Assembly: GCF_900182785.1 (NCBI RefSeq)
Contig: NZ_FXTS01000007.1
Location: 136,811-200,810 of the forward strand
Length of the DNA: 64,000 nt
Reading direction: 5' to 3'
From: Oceanospirillum linum
GTDB taxonomy: Bacteria > Pseudomonadota > Gammaproteobacteria > Pseudomonadales > Halomonadaceae
A program made the position numbers and the translations under genes. Position 1 is the first letter of the stretch, and the number at the start of each line of letters is the position of its first letter. Under the pieces are notes generated by a model. It was not told where the DNA came from. It saw only the letters and a program-made list of their open reading frames with translations, and did no database searches. Below, in pieces: positions 1 through 7,808 of this stretch.

Positions 1-17
1 CCTGAGTGACGACCGGT

Positions 18-983
18 TTAAATAACGCCTGCCCGCAGCAAGTCATGCATATTAAGAGCACCAACAGGGCGACCCTCAGTATCTGTCACTAAGAGTGCAT
101 TAATTTTTTTCTGCTGCATGATTTCTACGGCTTCAGCTGCAAGCTGTTCTGCTGAAACGGTTACAGGGCTAGCCGTCATTACATCATCCACGATGACCCT
201 GTGGATATCTAAACCTTGGTCTAGCGTCCGGCGAAGATCACCATCGGTATAAATACCGGACAGCTGGCCCTGTTCAGAAACAACGCCTGCCATGCCGAGC
301 CCTTTTTGGGTTATTTCCAGTAAAACTGTTTGCAGGACTGTTCCTGTTTTGACCAGTGGCAGGCGGTCTTCGGTATGCATGATGTCGGCTACTTTCAGAA
401 GCAAGCGGCGTCCCAGACTGCCACCGGGGTGAGAAAATGCAAAATCCTCCGGACTGAACCCTCTGGCTTCAAGAAGCGCTATAGCCAATGCATCCCCCAT
501 GACCAGCGCTGCTGTAGTGCTGGACGTTGGCGCAAGATCTAATGGGCAGGCTTCCTGTTTTATATCAATAAACAGATGGGCTTCTGAGAACTTTGCAAGG
601 GTCGAACTCTTTGAACCGGTAATGCTGATCAAAGGAATTGCCTGACGCTTCAGAAGTGGAAGTAGAGTCGTGACTTCTGAGGTTTCACCGGAGTTTGACA
701 GGGCGATAACAACATCCCCACGGGTGATCATGCCCAGGTCACCATGGCTTGCTTCACCGGGATGAACAAAAAAAGCAGGGGTACCGGTGGAGGCCAGTGT
801 AGCGGCAATTTTGTTCCCAATATGGCCGGATTTCCCCATGCCAGTGACAACAACTCTGCCGCTGCATGTTAGCAGCAGTTCGCAGGCATTCGTAAAGTTT
901 GCATCAAGGTGGCGGGCCTGAGCAGTAACAGCTTCGGCTTCCAGTTTAATGGTTCGCTGTGCGGAGGTGATATAGTCATGCAT
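18..983 (-). CDS. kdsD: D-arabinose 5-phosphate isomerase
   Basis: Interconverts D-ribulose 5-phosphate and D-arabinose 5-phosphate, the first step of Kdo synthesis for lipopolysaccharide; cytosolic. The 321-residue protein has an N-terminal SIS sugar-isomerase domain (about residues 35-175, with GMGKSGHIGNK at 48-58 and the HPGEASHGDLG stretch near 74-84) followed by two CBS domains from about residue 205, the standard KdsD/KpsF layout. The ATG at 983 has a GGAG ribosome site eight bases upstream. It lies 13 bases downstream of the antiporter gene, so the two are probably co-transcribed, as yrbG-kdsD is in E. coli. kdsC and the lpt genes would be expected just beyond the left edge. Confidence 0.95.
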   Translation of the reverse strand: MHDYITSAQRTIKLEAEAVTAQARHLDANFTNACELLLTCSGRVVVTGMGKSGHIGNKIAATLASTGTPAFFVHPGEASHGDLGMITRGDVVIALSNSGETSEVTTLLPLLKRQAIPLISITGSKSSTLAKFSEAHLFIDIKQEACPLDLAPTSSTTAALVMGDALAIALLEARGFSPEDFAFSHPGGSLGRRLLLKVADIMHTEDRLPLVKTGTVLQTVLLEITQKGLGMAGVVSEQGQLSGIYTDGDLRRTLDQGLDIHRVIVDDVMTASPVTVSAEQLAAEAVEIMQQKKINALLVTDTEGRPVGALNMHDLLRAGVI

Positions 984-996
984 GAAGAGGTCTCCG

Positions 997-1956
997 TCAG
1001 ATTGCAGCCAGATAAACGGTATAGAGATAACCGATATAAATAAGACTCAGAATGCCGCCTTCCAGGCGGTTCAGCTTGCCTTTTTTACGCATAATAACGA
1101 TAAGAGCGGCCACCAGCAGGGTAAGACCTGCCATTGTGAGGTAATCGCGCCCCATCACGTCTGGGTCAATAACCACTGTTGCAAAGAAACCCGGAACCGG
1201 CAATACAGCAAGCAGATTGAAAATATTTGAGCCAACAACGTTACCTAGGGCGATTTCATGATGACGTTTAAGTGCACTGGCAACACTTGCGGCCAATTCA
1301 GGCAGGCTGGTGCCAATAGCAACAATCGTGAGGCCGATAATGACATCGCTGATGCCGAAAGATGTTGCAATATTGATGGCGCCCCAGACCAGCATGCGTG
1401 AGCTGCCAATCAGAAGTGCCAGACCCAGCAGCAGCCAGAAAATTGCTTTTCCCTGGGGCATATCCGGGATCTCTTCCTCCTGGTCTGCCATCGAATCAGA
1501 GTCACCTTTAAATAACCACAGCAGACTAAGCACCAGAGCAGCCACCAGAATCAGAGAGTCAACAAGGGTGATCTGACCGTCGATCATGACGGCTCCTGCC
1601 AGGAGTGTAATACCAAGCAGTAAGGGAATCTCTTTACGCATCAGTTTCATATTGATGGGCAGAGGTGCAATTAATGCTGTAATACCGAGCACAAGACCTA
1701 TATTGGCGATGTTTGAGCCAAGGGCATTACCTACGGCAAGTCCCGGATTACCTCCGATAGCGGCGATAGCTGACACCAGTATTTCAGGCGCAGAAGTCCC
1801 GATGGATACTATAGTCATACCTATCAGCATAGGTGACATGCCAAGATTTTTTGCTGTTGCAGCGGCGCCGGCAATAAAGCGGTCGGCACTCCAAACCAGC
1901 AGAGCTAAGCCAATAATCAAAGCAGCTATTGAAAAGGGGAGTGTTTCGGGAATCAT
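997..1956 (-). CDS. yrbG: Calcium/sodium antiporter, YrbG family
   Basis: Inner-membrane cation/Ca2+ exchanger of 319 residues with about ten membrane segments in two inverted halves. Each half carries the alpha-repeat signature: GTSAPE near residue 53 with GNALGSN at 76-82, then IGTSLPE and GNVVGSN in the second half. A long acidic cytoplasmic loop (EEEIPD region, about residues 152-168) separates the halves, as is usual for this family. It reads into kdsD. The ion specificity is inferred from the family. A run of eight C on the coding strand lies about 28 bases upstream of the start codon. Confidence 0.9.
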   Translation of the reverse strand: MIPETLPFSIAALIIGLALLVWSADRFIAGAAATAKNLGMSPMLIGMTIVSIGTSAPEILVSAIAAIGGNPGLAVGNALGSNIANIGLVLGITALIAPLPINMKLMRKEIPLLLGITLLAGAVMIDGQITLVDSLILVAALVLSLLWLFKGDSDSMADQEEEIPDMPQGKAIFWLLLGLALLIGSSRMLVWGAINIATSFGISDVIIGLTIVAIGTSLPELAASVASALKRHHEIALGNVVGSNIFNLLAVLPVPGFFATVVIDPDVMGRDYLTMAGLTLLVAALIVIMRKKGKLNRLEGGILSLIYIGYLYTVYLAAI

Positions 1957-2194
1957 AAGGCCTGTTTAATTCAGTTAAGTGTCGGGGGGGGCAATTAAAG
2001 AAGTTACGGTGGCCGAATGCAAGTCTGAAATTGTGAAACCTGCGTATAGAGTTGTAATGAAAGAGGGATGCATAAATTGATAAAGTGATCAATAAAACGA
2101 TACTGATTAATATGAAAGCTGTATTTCTTTGCCCTCTACGGTAAAGTTCAGCCTTCTTAAAATTGCACATTTCGTACAGGGTTTCTTATTTAAT

Positions 2195-3019
2195 ATGTCT
2201 GATACTGCCAATTTGGTTGAGATCAACGGGCTCACATTTTTGCGTGAGAAGCGTGCGATTTTTTCAGATCTGAGTCTGCGTATACCTAAAGGGAAGATCA
2301 CCGCTATTATGGGGCCCAGCGGAACCGGTAAAACCACCTTGCTTCGCCTGATAGGGGGGCAGCTGAAGCCCGATCAGGGTAATGTTGTTGTTGATGGTCT
2401 CGGAGTGCCGGGGTTGAGCCGTAAGCAGTTGTTTGAACTTCGTCAGCGAATGGGAATGCTTTTTCAGAGTGGTGCACTTTTTTCTGAACTCAGTGTTTTT
2501 GAAAACGTTGCTTTTCCTTTGAGGGTTCATACGTCACTGCCAGACGATATGATACGGGATCTGGTACTGATTAAACTTGAGTCAGTTGGTCTGCGTGGTG
2601 CCCGTGATTTAATGCCCTCGGAGCTTTCGGGCGGTATGGGCAGACGTGTAGCTCTGGCTCGTGCTATTGCGCTGGATCCTGAACTTATGATGTATGACGA
2701 GCCTTTTGTAGGGCAGGATCCTATAACGCTTGGGGTTTTGGTGAAACTGATTCGTCAGCTGAATGATGCACTTAATATGACAACAGTGCTTGTTTCCCAT
2801 GATATTGATGAGTGTCTGAGTATTGCGGACCATGTTTGTGTGCTGAGCGGTGGGCAGGTATTGGTGGAAGGAACCCCTGAAGAGATTCTTAAAAGTGACC
2901 TGGCTGAAGTAAAACAGTTTATACAGGGGTTGCCGGACGGTCCGGTGCCTTTCAGGTATCCGGCGAGTGATTTTGCTGAGGATATTCTATTCGCCGGTAA
3001 GAGTGGAGTGTCAGTGTAA
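2195..3019 (+). CDS. mlaF: Phospholipid ABC transporter ATP-binding protein MlaF
   Basis: ATPase of the Mla system, which moves phospholipids between the inner and outer membranes and keeps outer-membrane asymmetry. Walker A is GPSGTGKTT at about residues 40-48, the signature is LSGGMGRR, and Walker B is LMMYDEPF. Length is 274 residues, normal for MlaF. The frame is open upstream to a TTG at 2129, but the ATG at 2195 fits homologues (MSDTANL start). It is first in mlaFEDCB; the next gene overlaps the stop as TAATG, implying translational coupling. The operon diverges from the antiporter gene. Confidence 0.95.
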   Translation: MSDTANLVEINGLTFLREKRAIFSDLSLRIPKGKITAIMGPSGTGKTTLLRLIGGQLKPDQGNVVVDGLGVPGLSRKQLFELRQRMGMLFQSGALFSELSVFENVAFPLRVHTSLPDDMIRDLVLIKLESVGLRGARDLMPSELSGGMGRRVALARAIALDPELMMYDEPFVGQDPITLGVLVKLIRQLNDALNMTTVLVSHDIDECLSIADHVCVLSGGQVLVEGTPEEILKSDLAEVKQFIQGLPDGPVPFRYPASDFAEDILFAGKSGVSV

Positions 3020-3801
3020 TGCTGGATTGGTTGCAACATATAGGTCATAGAGTGCTTTCCGTTGTTGCCGGGTTAGGCCGTTCAGCACAGCTTCTGATAG
3101 CGGCGCTTTTTGGGGTTGGCTATGTTCTGAAAAATTTCCGACTCCTGGTTAAGCAGGTCTATGTAACAGGGGTTTTATCCATCGCCATTATTGGCGTGTC
3201 CGGCCTTTTTATCGGTATGGTTCTTGGGCTTCAGGGATATTCTATTCTGGTAGATTTTGGCGCTGAAGAAGCATTGGGGCAGATGGTTGCACTGACGCTG
3301 CTTCGTGAGCTGAGTCCTGTTGTTGCTGCATTACTATTTGCGGGACGTGCCGGCTCTGCCCTCACAGCAGAGATCGGTCTGATGAAAGCAACAGAGCAAT
3401 TAGCCAGTATGGAAATGATCGGTGTCGATCCGATTAAGCGGGTTATTGCACCGCGCCTTTATGCCGGGATTATCGCGTTACCGCTTTTGTGTATTTTGTT
3501 TAGCGTGGTTGGTGTCTGGGGTGGCATGTTGGTTGGTGTGGAATGGCTTGGGGTTTTTGAAGGCTCCTACTGGGGTAATATGCAGGCCTCGGTTAGCTTT
3601 ATTCATGATGTCTTAAATGGTGTGATTAAAAGTGTTGTCTTTGCTTTTGTCGTGACCTGGATCGCTGTTTTTCAGGGCTATGACCTGGAGCCAACATCAG
3701 AGGGTATCAGTCGTGCAACGACTAAAACGGTGGTGCATGGCTCGCTGGCAGTATTGGGGCTGGACTTTGTTTTGACTGCATTAATGTTTGGGGATTTTTG
3801 A
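3019..3801 (+). CDS. mlaE: Phospholipid ABC transporter permease MlaE
   Basis: Integral inner-membrane permease of the MlaFEDB complex. The 260-residue protein has the MlaE/permease family pattern: an amphipathic N-terminus, then several membrane segments with the conserved core LTLLRELSPVVAALLFAGRAG around residues 93-113. Its ATG shares one base with the mlaF stop, and mlaD begins just after its stop. Length and order match E. coli and Pseudomonas mla operons. Confidence 0.95.
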   Translation: MLDWLQHIGHRVLSVVAGLGRSAQLLIAALFGVGYVLKNFRLLVKQVYVTGVLSIAIIGVSGLFIGMVLGLQGYSILVDFGAEEALGQMVALTLLRELSPVVAALLFAGRAGSALTAEIGLMKATEQLASMEMIGVDPIKRVIAPRLYAGIIALPLLCILFSVVGVWGGMLVGVEWLGVFEGSYWGNMQASVSFIHDVLNGVIKSVVFAFVVTWIAVFQGYDLEPTSEGISRATTKTVVHGSLAVLGLDFVLTALMFGDF

Positions 3802-3802
3802 T

Positions 3803-4267
3803 ATGACAACTCGTTGGATCGAGATCAGTGTGGGTGGCTTTGTCATCGCAGGTTCTCTGGCATTATTACTTCTGGCCTTTAAGGTCAGCGGACTTGACCT
3901 GAGTAGCGATGATAAAAACGCTTATACGGTTTATGCTCACTTCAATAACATTGGTGGCTTGAAGCCCAGAGCTAAAGTTACCATGGCGGGTGTTACCATA
4001 GGCCGTGTTTCCGCCGTGGAAATCGATTCACAGTGGTATGATGCCAAAGTGACACTGAAAATTGATAACAGTATGCGAAATAAGTTGTCCACGGATACAA
4101 CGGCTATGATTCTTACCTCCGGGCTTTTGGGGGAGAACTACATTGGCTTGGTTGTCGGTGCGGAAGAAGAGATGTTGGCTGATGGCGGTGAGATACGGGA
4201 TACTCAGCCAGCACTCGTGCTGGAAGATCTGATTGGAAAATTCCTTTCCAGTATGGGTAAAGAGTAA
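3803..4267 (+). CDS. mlaD: Phospholipid-binding MCE protein MlaD
   Basis: Membrane-anchored MCE protein that forms the hexameric periplasmic ring of the Mla complex and passes lipid between MlaC and MlaE. One N-terminal membrane segment (about residues 9-27) precedes a single MCE domain (about 38-115, with the YTVYAHFNNIGGLKPRAKV stretch and the SGLLGENYIGL core). The protein is 154 residues. The frame also opens at a TTG at 3788 inside mlaE, but the ATG at 3803, directly after the mlaE stop, gives the normal MlaD start. Confidence 0.94.
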   Translation: MTTRWIEISVGGFVIAGSLALLLLAFKVSGLDLSSDDKNAYTVYAHFNNIGGLKPRAKVTMAGVTIGRVSAVEIDSQWYDAKVTLKIDNSMRNKLSTDTTAMILTSGLLGENYIGLVVGAEEEMLADGGEIRDTQPALVLEDLIGKFLSSMGKE

Positions 4268-4332
4268 GCACCATCGGTTCACATATAAATCCGGTTCTTT
4301 CCGGAAATAAGATAAATCTAAAGAGTTAAATT

Positions 4333-4998
4333 ATGCTGACGCAGCGATCTATATTCGGTTTTTTGGCATCTGTAGTTCTGGTGCTTGCTGTGGTTATGCC
4401 TGCCAGAGCGGTTGTCGAAACACCAAAAGACGTGGTAACCCGAACGGCCAATGAGTTATTGGGTATTATTGAAGAAGCTCGTATCTACTACGATGAAAAC
4501 CCTCAGCGCTTTTATGACAATGTTGAGCAAATTCTGGCGCCTGCTATCGATATGCGTCGTTTTGCTGCAGGTGTAATGGCTAAATACTACCGGGTTGCGA
4601 CCAAGGATCAGCGTCGCCGGTTTCTGGATGTGTTCAAGGGCAGTATGATCCGGACTTATGCTAAAGGACTGCTGGCTTTTTCCAATGAAGAGATTCGGGT
4701 GTTGGAGCCCAAAGGGCCATCCCGTGACCCTGACCGTGATACGGTGGAGATGGAAATAGTGGCGGTTGATGGAACCGTTTACCCTATTATCTACTCCATG
4801 CGTAAAGGAAATGATGGCCTCTGGCGTATTACCAATGTAACGGTCAACGGTATTAATCTTGGACTGACATTCCGCAATCAGTTTGATAGTGCAATGCAGG
4901 CCCATAACCGCGATTTTGACTATGTCATTGAGAACTGGCTGAAAAGTGATTCTGCCTCTGTCATTTCAGGGGATTCCGCTGAAGAAGCGAGCGAGTAA
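4333..4998 (+). CDS. mlaC: Periplasmic phospholipid-binding protein MlaC
   Basis: Soluble periplasmic lipid shuttle between outer-membrane MlaA and the MlaFEDB complex. The 221-residue precursor has a clear signal peptide ending near residue 26 (VVMPARA, then VVETPKD), followed by the MlaC/Ttg2D fold, recognisable from YRVATKDQRRRFLDVFKGS and the YAKGLL motif. It sits 65 bases after mlaD and 2 bases before mlaB. The gap holds only a weak CCGG hairpin, not a terminator. mlaA is not in this window. Confidence 0.93.
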   Translation: MLTQRSIFGFLASVVLVLAVVMPARAVVETPKDVVTRTANELLGIIEEARIYYDENPQRFYDNVEQILAPAIDMRRFAAGVMAKYYRVATKDQRRRFLDVFKGSMIRTYAKGLLAFSNEEIRVLEPKGPSRDPDRDTVEMEIVAVDGTVYPIIYSMRKGNDGLWRITNVTVNGINLGLTFRNQFDSAMQAHNRDFDYVIENWLKSDSASVISGDSAEEASE

Positions 4999-5000
4999 CG

Positions 5001-5345
5001 ATGAAGCCGTGTGCAGAAAAGAACCAGAGAGCGACCATCGTCACTAGCCCGTCTGGAGTGTTACAGGTGAGTGGTGTGTTGGATTTTTCAACAATTTTAC
5101 CACTGCGGAAACAGGGTGAACTTCTGATAGTGGAAGGGCCTGAAAGTATTGAAGTGGACTTTTCTGGTGTTCATGCATCGGGTAGTGCTGCGGTTTCACT
5201 GATGATGTGTTGGCTGCGAGCTGCCTGTCGGGCTGATAAAGCGATTCATTTCACGGGAGTACCAGACCTTCTTGAGCGGATTATCGCGGTATCGGGTCTT
5301 TCCGGTCACCTTTCTTTTGAGCGCCCCCACCGCTGTTGTGAATAG
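5001..5345 (+). CDS. mlaB: STAS-domain protein MlaB
   Basis: Small cytoplasmic STAS-domain subunit that binds MlaF and is needed for complex assembly and activity. The 114-residue sequence is short and divergent. The STAS pattern is visible as SGVLDFSTILPLRKQG, then IEVDFSGVHASGSAAVSLMMCWLRAA, where the serine/threonine-containing loop follows the DFSGV strand. The call rests on this pattern plus its position directly after mlaC, as in E. coli and Pseudomonas. Confidence 0.88.
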   Translation: MKPCAEKNQRATIVTSPSGVLQVSGVLDFSTILPLRKQGELLIVEGPESIEVDFSGVHASGSAAVSLMMCWLRAACRADKAIHFTGVPDLLERIIAVSGLSGHLSFERPHRCCE

Positions 5346-5381
5346 TGTTCATCTGAAATGATTAGGGGCAAAAATCGCCTT

Positions 5382-5412
5382 TTGTCCTCTTTTCTAATAA
5401 TATTGTCCTCTT
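5382..5412 (+). repeat. Direct repeat TTGTCCTCTT, 21-base period
   Basis: Identical 10-mers at 5382-5391 and 5403-5412 in the spacer between mlaB and ibaG, about two helical turns apart. They could be paired binding sites for a regulator of ibaG-murA, or chance in a pyrimidine-rich spacer. Confidence 0.3.
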
Positions 5413-5488
5413 AGCTTTATCAAGCGTGTGTCATCACCAAAGCTCATCTCTTTATCAGATGGCGCTTAACCCAAACGCGGAGACAAAA

Positions 5489-5746
5489 ATGCAAGCCAGC
5501 GAATTGCAAAAAACTTTAGAGAGCAAACTGACTGACTGCGAAGTAATTGTTCAGGGTGACGATGGTCGTCACTTTGAGATTGTTGTTATTGGTGAAGTGT
5601 TCGCTTCTCTGACCCCAGTAAAAAAACAACAATATGTATATTCTGGTCTGAATGACCTGATTGCGTCCGGCGATGTTCATGCGGTTCAGATTCGCACATT
5701 TACGCCTGAGCAATGGAAAGATGCCGCTCAACTCCGCGTAGGTTAA
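5489..5746 (+). CDS. ibaG: BolA-family protein IbaG
   Basis: BolA/YrbA-family protein of 85 residues, thought to work with monothiol glutaredoxin in iron-sulfur or acid-stress responses; cytoplasmic. The class II KH-like BolA fold is visible in GDDGRHFEIVVIGEVF and the loop before LNDLIASGDVHAVQIRTFTPEQW, where the conserved histidine sits. The frame is open from 5426, but the ATG at 5489 has a CGGAG ribosome site seven bases upstream and gives the family length. Its place between mlaB and murA is the conserved one. Confidence 0.9.
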   Translation: MQASELQKTLESKLTDCEVIVQGDDGRHFEIVVIGEVFASLTPVKKQQYVYSGLNDLIASGDVHAVQIRTFTPEQWKDAAQLRVG

Positions 5747-5774
5747 TCGCATACACATTTATTACGGATCGCAG

Positions 5775-7037
5775 ATGGATAAACTACTTATTACCGGAGG
5801 TCGCCCACTTGATGGCGACATCCGTATTTCCGGTGCAAAAAACTCAGCATTACCTATTTTAGCTGCCACTCTTTTAGCAGAAGGGCCCGTGCGCATTGGT
5901 AACCTGCCACACCTGCACGACATCACGACCATGATTGAGCTGCTCAGCTGCATGGGGATTGAGCCGGTTGTCGATGAGAAAATGCGTATTGAAGTGGATG
6001 CCAGAACGATCCGCAATTGCCATGCTCCCTATGACCTTGTTCGCACCATGAGAGCTTCCATTCTGGTTTTAGGTCCTTTGCTGGCGCACTTCGGTGAGGC
6101 TCAGGTATCTCTGCCCGGAGGTTGTGCGATCGGTAGTCGTCCCGTCGATCTCCACATTCGTGGCCTTGAAGCCATGGGTGCTGATATTTTAGTTGAAGAT
6201 GGATATATCAAAGCTAAGGTTGATGGCCGCCTGAAAGGTGCCAACATCTTATTTGATACCGTGACGGTAACAGGTACAGAGAATATCCTGATGGCAGCTT
6301 GTCTTGCTGATGGAATATCCGTCATCGAAAATGCTGCCCGTGAACCGGAAGTGACCGATCTGGCTGAATGTCTGATTGCGATGGGGGCCAATATTTCAGG
6401 TTTAGGCACGGATCGTCTTGTGGTTGAGGGCGTCGAGACACTACATGGCTGTCAGCATGACGTGGTTGCTGACCGGATTGAGACCGGCACCTATCTGGTA
6501 GCCGCCGCCGCATCACGGGGGCGTATACGGGTTAAAGATACCCGGGCTGATATTCAGGATGCTGTTCTGCTGAAGCTTGAAGAAGCGGGTGCGCACATCT
6601 CAACCGGCGAAGGTTTTATCGAGCTGAATATGAACGGTAACCGCCCGAAAGCGGTTAATCTGCGTACTGCACCTTATCCCGCTTTCCCTACAGATATGCA
6701 GGCTCAGTTTGTTGCAATGAATGCAGTGGCTGAAGGCAGTTCCCGTGTTACGGAAACCATCTTTGAAAACCGTTATATGCATGTTCAGGAAATGCTGCGT
6801 ATGGGGGCGAAAATTGATGTTCAGGGAAATACTGCAATCATCAATGGTGTTGAACGATTAAAAGGAGCTCCTGTGATGGCAACAGATCTGCGGGCATCTG
6901 CAAGCCTGGTTATTGCGGGTCTGGTTGCGGATGGTGATACTCTTGTTGATCGTATCTATCATATTGATCGTGGTTATGAATGCATTGAAGAAAAAATGCA
7001 GCTTTTAGGTGCTAAGATCCGTCGAATCCCAAGCTAA
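5775..7037 (+). CDS. murA: UDP-N-acetylglucosamine 1-carboxyvinyltransferase MurA
   Basis: First committed step of peptidoglycan synthesis: transfers enolpyruvate from PEP to UDP-GlcNAc. The 420-residue protein covers the whole two-domain EPT fold. The catalytic cysteine in the fosfomycin-binding loop is present (LPGGCAIGSRP, Cys117), so the enzyme should be fosfomycin-sensitive type. Other hallmarks are GAKNSALPILAATLL at the start and the RASASLVIAGL region near the end. It lies 28 bases after ibaG and 18 bases before hisG. Confidence 0.97.
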   Translation: MDKLLITGGRPLDGDIRISGAKNSALPILAATLLAEGPVRIGNLPHLHDITTMIELLSCMGIEPVVDEKMRIEVDARTIRNCHAPYDLVRTMRASILVLGPLLAHFGEAQVSLPGGCAIGSRPVDLHIRGLEAMGADILVEDGYIKAKVDGRLKGANILFDTVTVTGTENILMAACLADGISVIENAAREPEVTDLAECLIAMGANISGLGTDRLVVEGVETLHGCQHDVVADRIETGTYLVAAAASRGRIRVKDTRADIQDAVLLKLEEAGAHISTGEGFIELNMNGNRPKAVNLRTAPYPAFPTDMQAQFVAMNAVAEGSSRVTETIFENRYMHVQEMLRMGAKIDVQGNTAIINGVERLKGAPVMATDLRASASLVIAGLVADGDTLVDRIYHIDRGYECIEEKMQLLGAKIRRIPS

Positions 7038-7055
7038 CAGGTTTTATTCATTACT

Positions 7056-7703
7056 ATGAGCCAATCGCAAGAGCCACAACAACTGATTATCGCTCTGTCA
7101 AAGGGGCGTATTCTTGATGAGACTCTGCCGCTTTTTGAGCAGGCAGGGATCTATCCGCTGGAAGATGTCCGTAAAAGCCGGAAACTGATTTTCGATACCA
7201 ATCTGGATCATGTGAAACTGATCATTATTCGTGCCACGGATGTTCCGACCTATGTTGAACTGGGGGCTGCTGATATGGGCGTTTCCGGTAAAGATGTACT
7301 GATGGAGCATGGTGCCAAGGGTATCTATGAGCCACTGGATCTGAATATTGCCCGCTGTCGTCTGATGACGGCAGGTATGAAGGGGCAAAAACGACCGGAA
7401 GGTCGTATACGTGTCGCGACTAAATTTATCAATGTTGCCAAACGGTATTATGCTGAACAGGGTGTTCAGGCTGACCTGATTAAACTTTACGGTGGCATGG
7501 AACTGGCACCTATCATGGATCTGGCCGATGAAATTGTTGATATCGTAGATACCGGCAACACATTGAAAGCCAATGGTCTGGAAGCCCGTGAAGATATCGC
7601 ACCCATCAGCACCCGATTGGTGGTTAGTCAGGGCGCGATGAAAATGAAGCATCAGCTCATACAGCCTATTATCGAGCAATTGCGTTCTGCCGTTAACGGG
7701 TAA
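7056..7703 (+). CDS. hisG: ATP phosphoribosyltransferase, short form
   Basis: First enzyme of histidine synthesis (ATP + PRPP to phosphoribosyl-ATP). At 215 residues it is the short HisG_S form without the C-terminal regulatory domain, which in known organisms needs HisZ as regulatory partner; no hisZ is in this window. Motifs include ALSKGRILDETLPLFEQAGI at the start and the PRPP-binding EIVDIVDTGNTLKANGL segment. It follows murA closely, as in Pseudomonas. Confidence 0.95.
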   Translation: MSQSQEPQQLIIALSKGRILDETLPLFEQAGIYPLEDVRKSRKLIFDTNLDHVKLIIIRATDVPTYVELGAADMGVSGKDVLMEHGAKGIYEPLDLNIARCRLMTAGMKGQKRPEGRIRVATKFINVAKRYYAEQGVQADLIKLYGGMELAPIMDLADEIVDIVDTGNTLKANGLEAREDIAPISTRLVVSQGAMKMKHQLIQPIIEQLRSAVNG

Positions 7704-7710
7704 GACGTAA

Positions 7711-7774
7711 ACAGGGTTCAGTTTTTAGCTTACCCTGTGCTTTCCCCGGAGGTTAGCGTCTGCCTCCGGCTATT
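7711..7774 (+). promoter_or_regulatory. Two hairpins between hisG and hisD, second terminator-like
   Basis: Hairpin 1 pairs ACAGGGT (7711-7717) with ACCCTGT (7732-7738). Hairpin 2 pairs CCGGAGG (7746-7752) with CCTCCGG (7763-7769) and is followed by CTATTTTT. The arrangement could be a partial terminator or attenuator that lowers hisD relative to murA-hisG, or an mRNA stability element. Confidence 0.45.
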
Positions 7775-7808
7775 TTTCCTCAAGTCTTTTTTAAACCGGA
7801 AAATCCCT

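Noticed and set aside
4268..4332. CCGG hairpin between mlaD and mlaC as a terminator
   Set aside because: Only four base pairs and no T run; the mla operon is expected to be continuous here.
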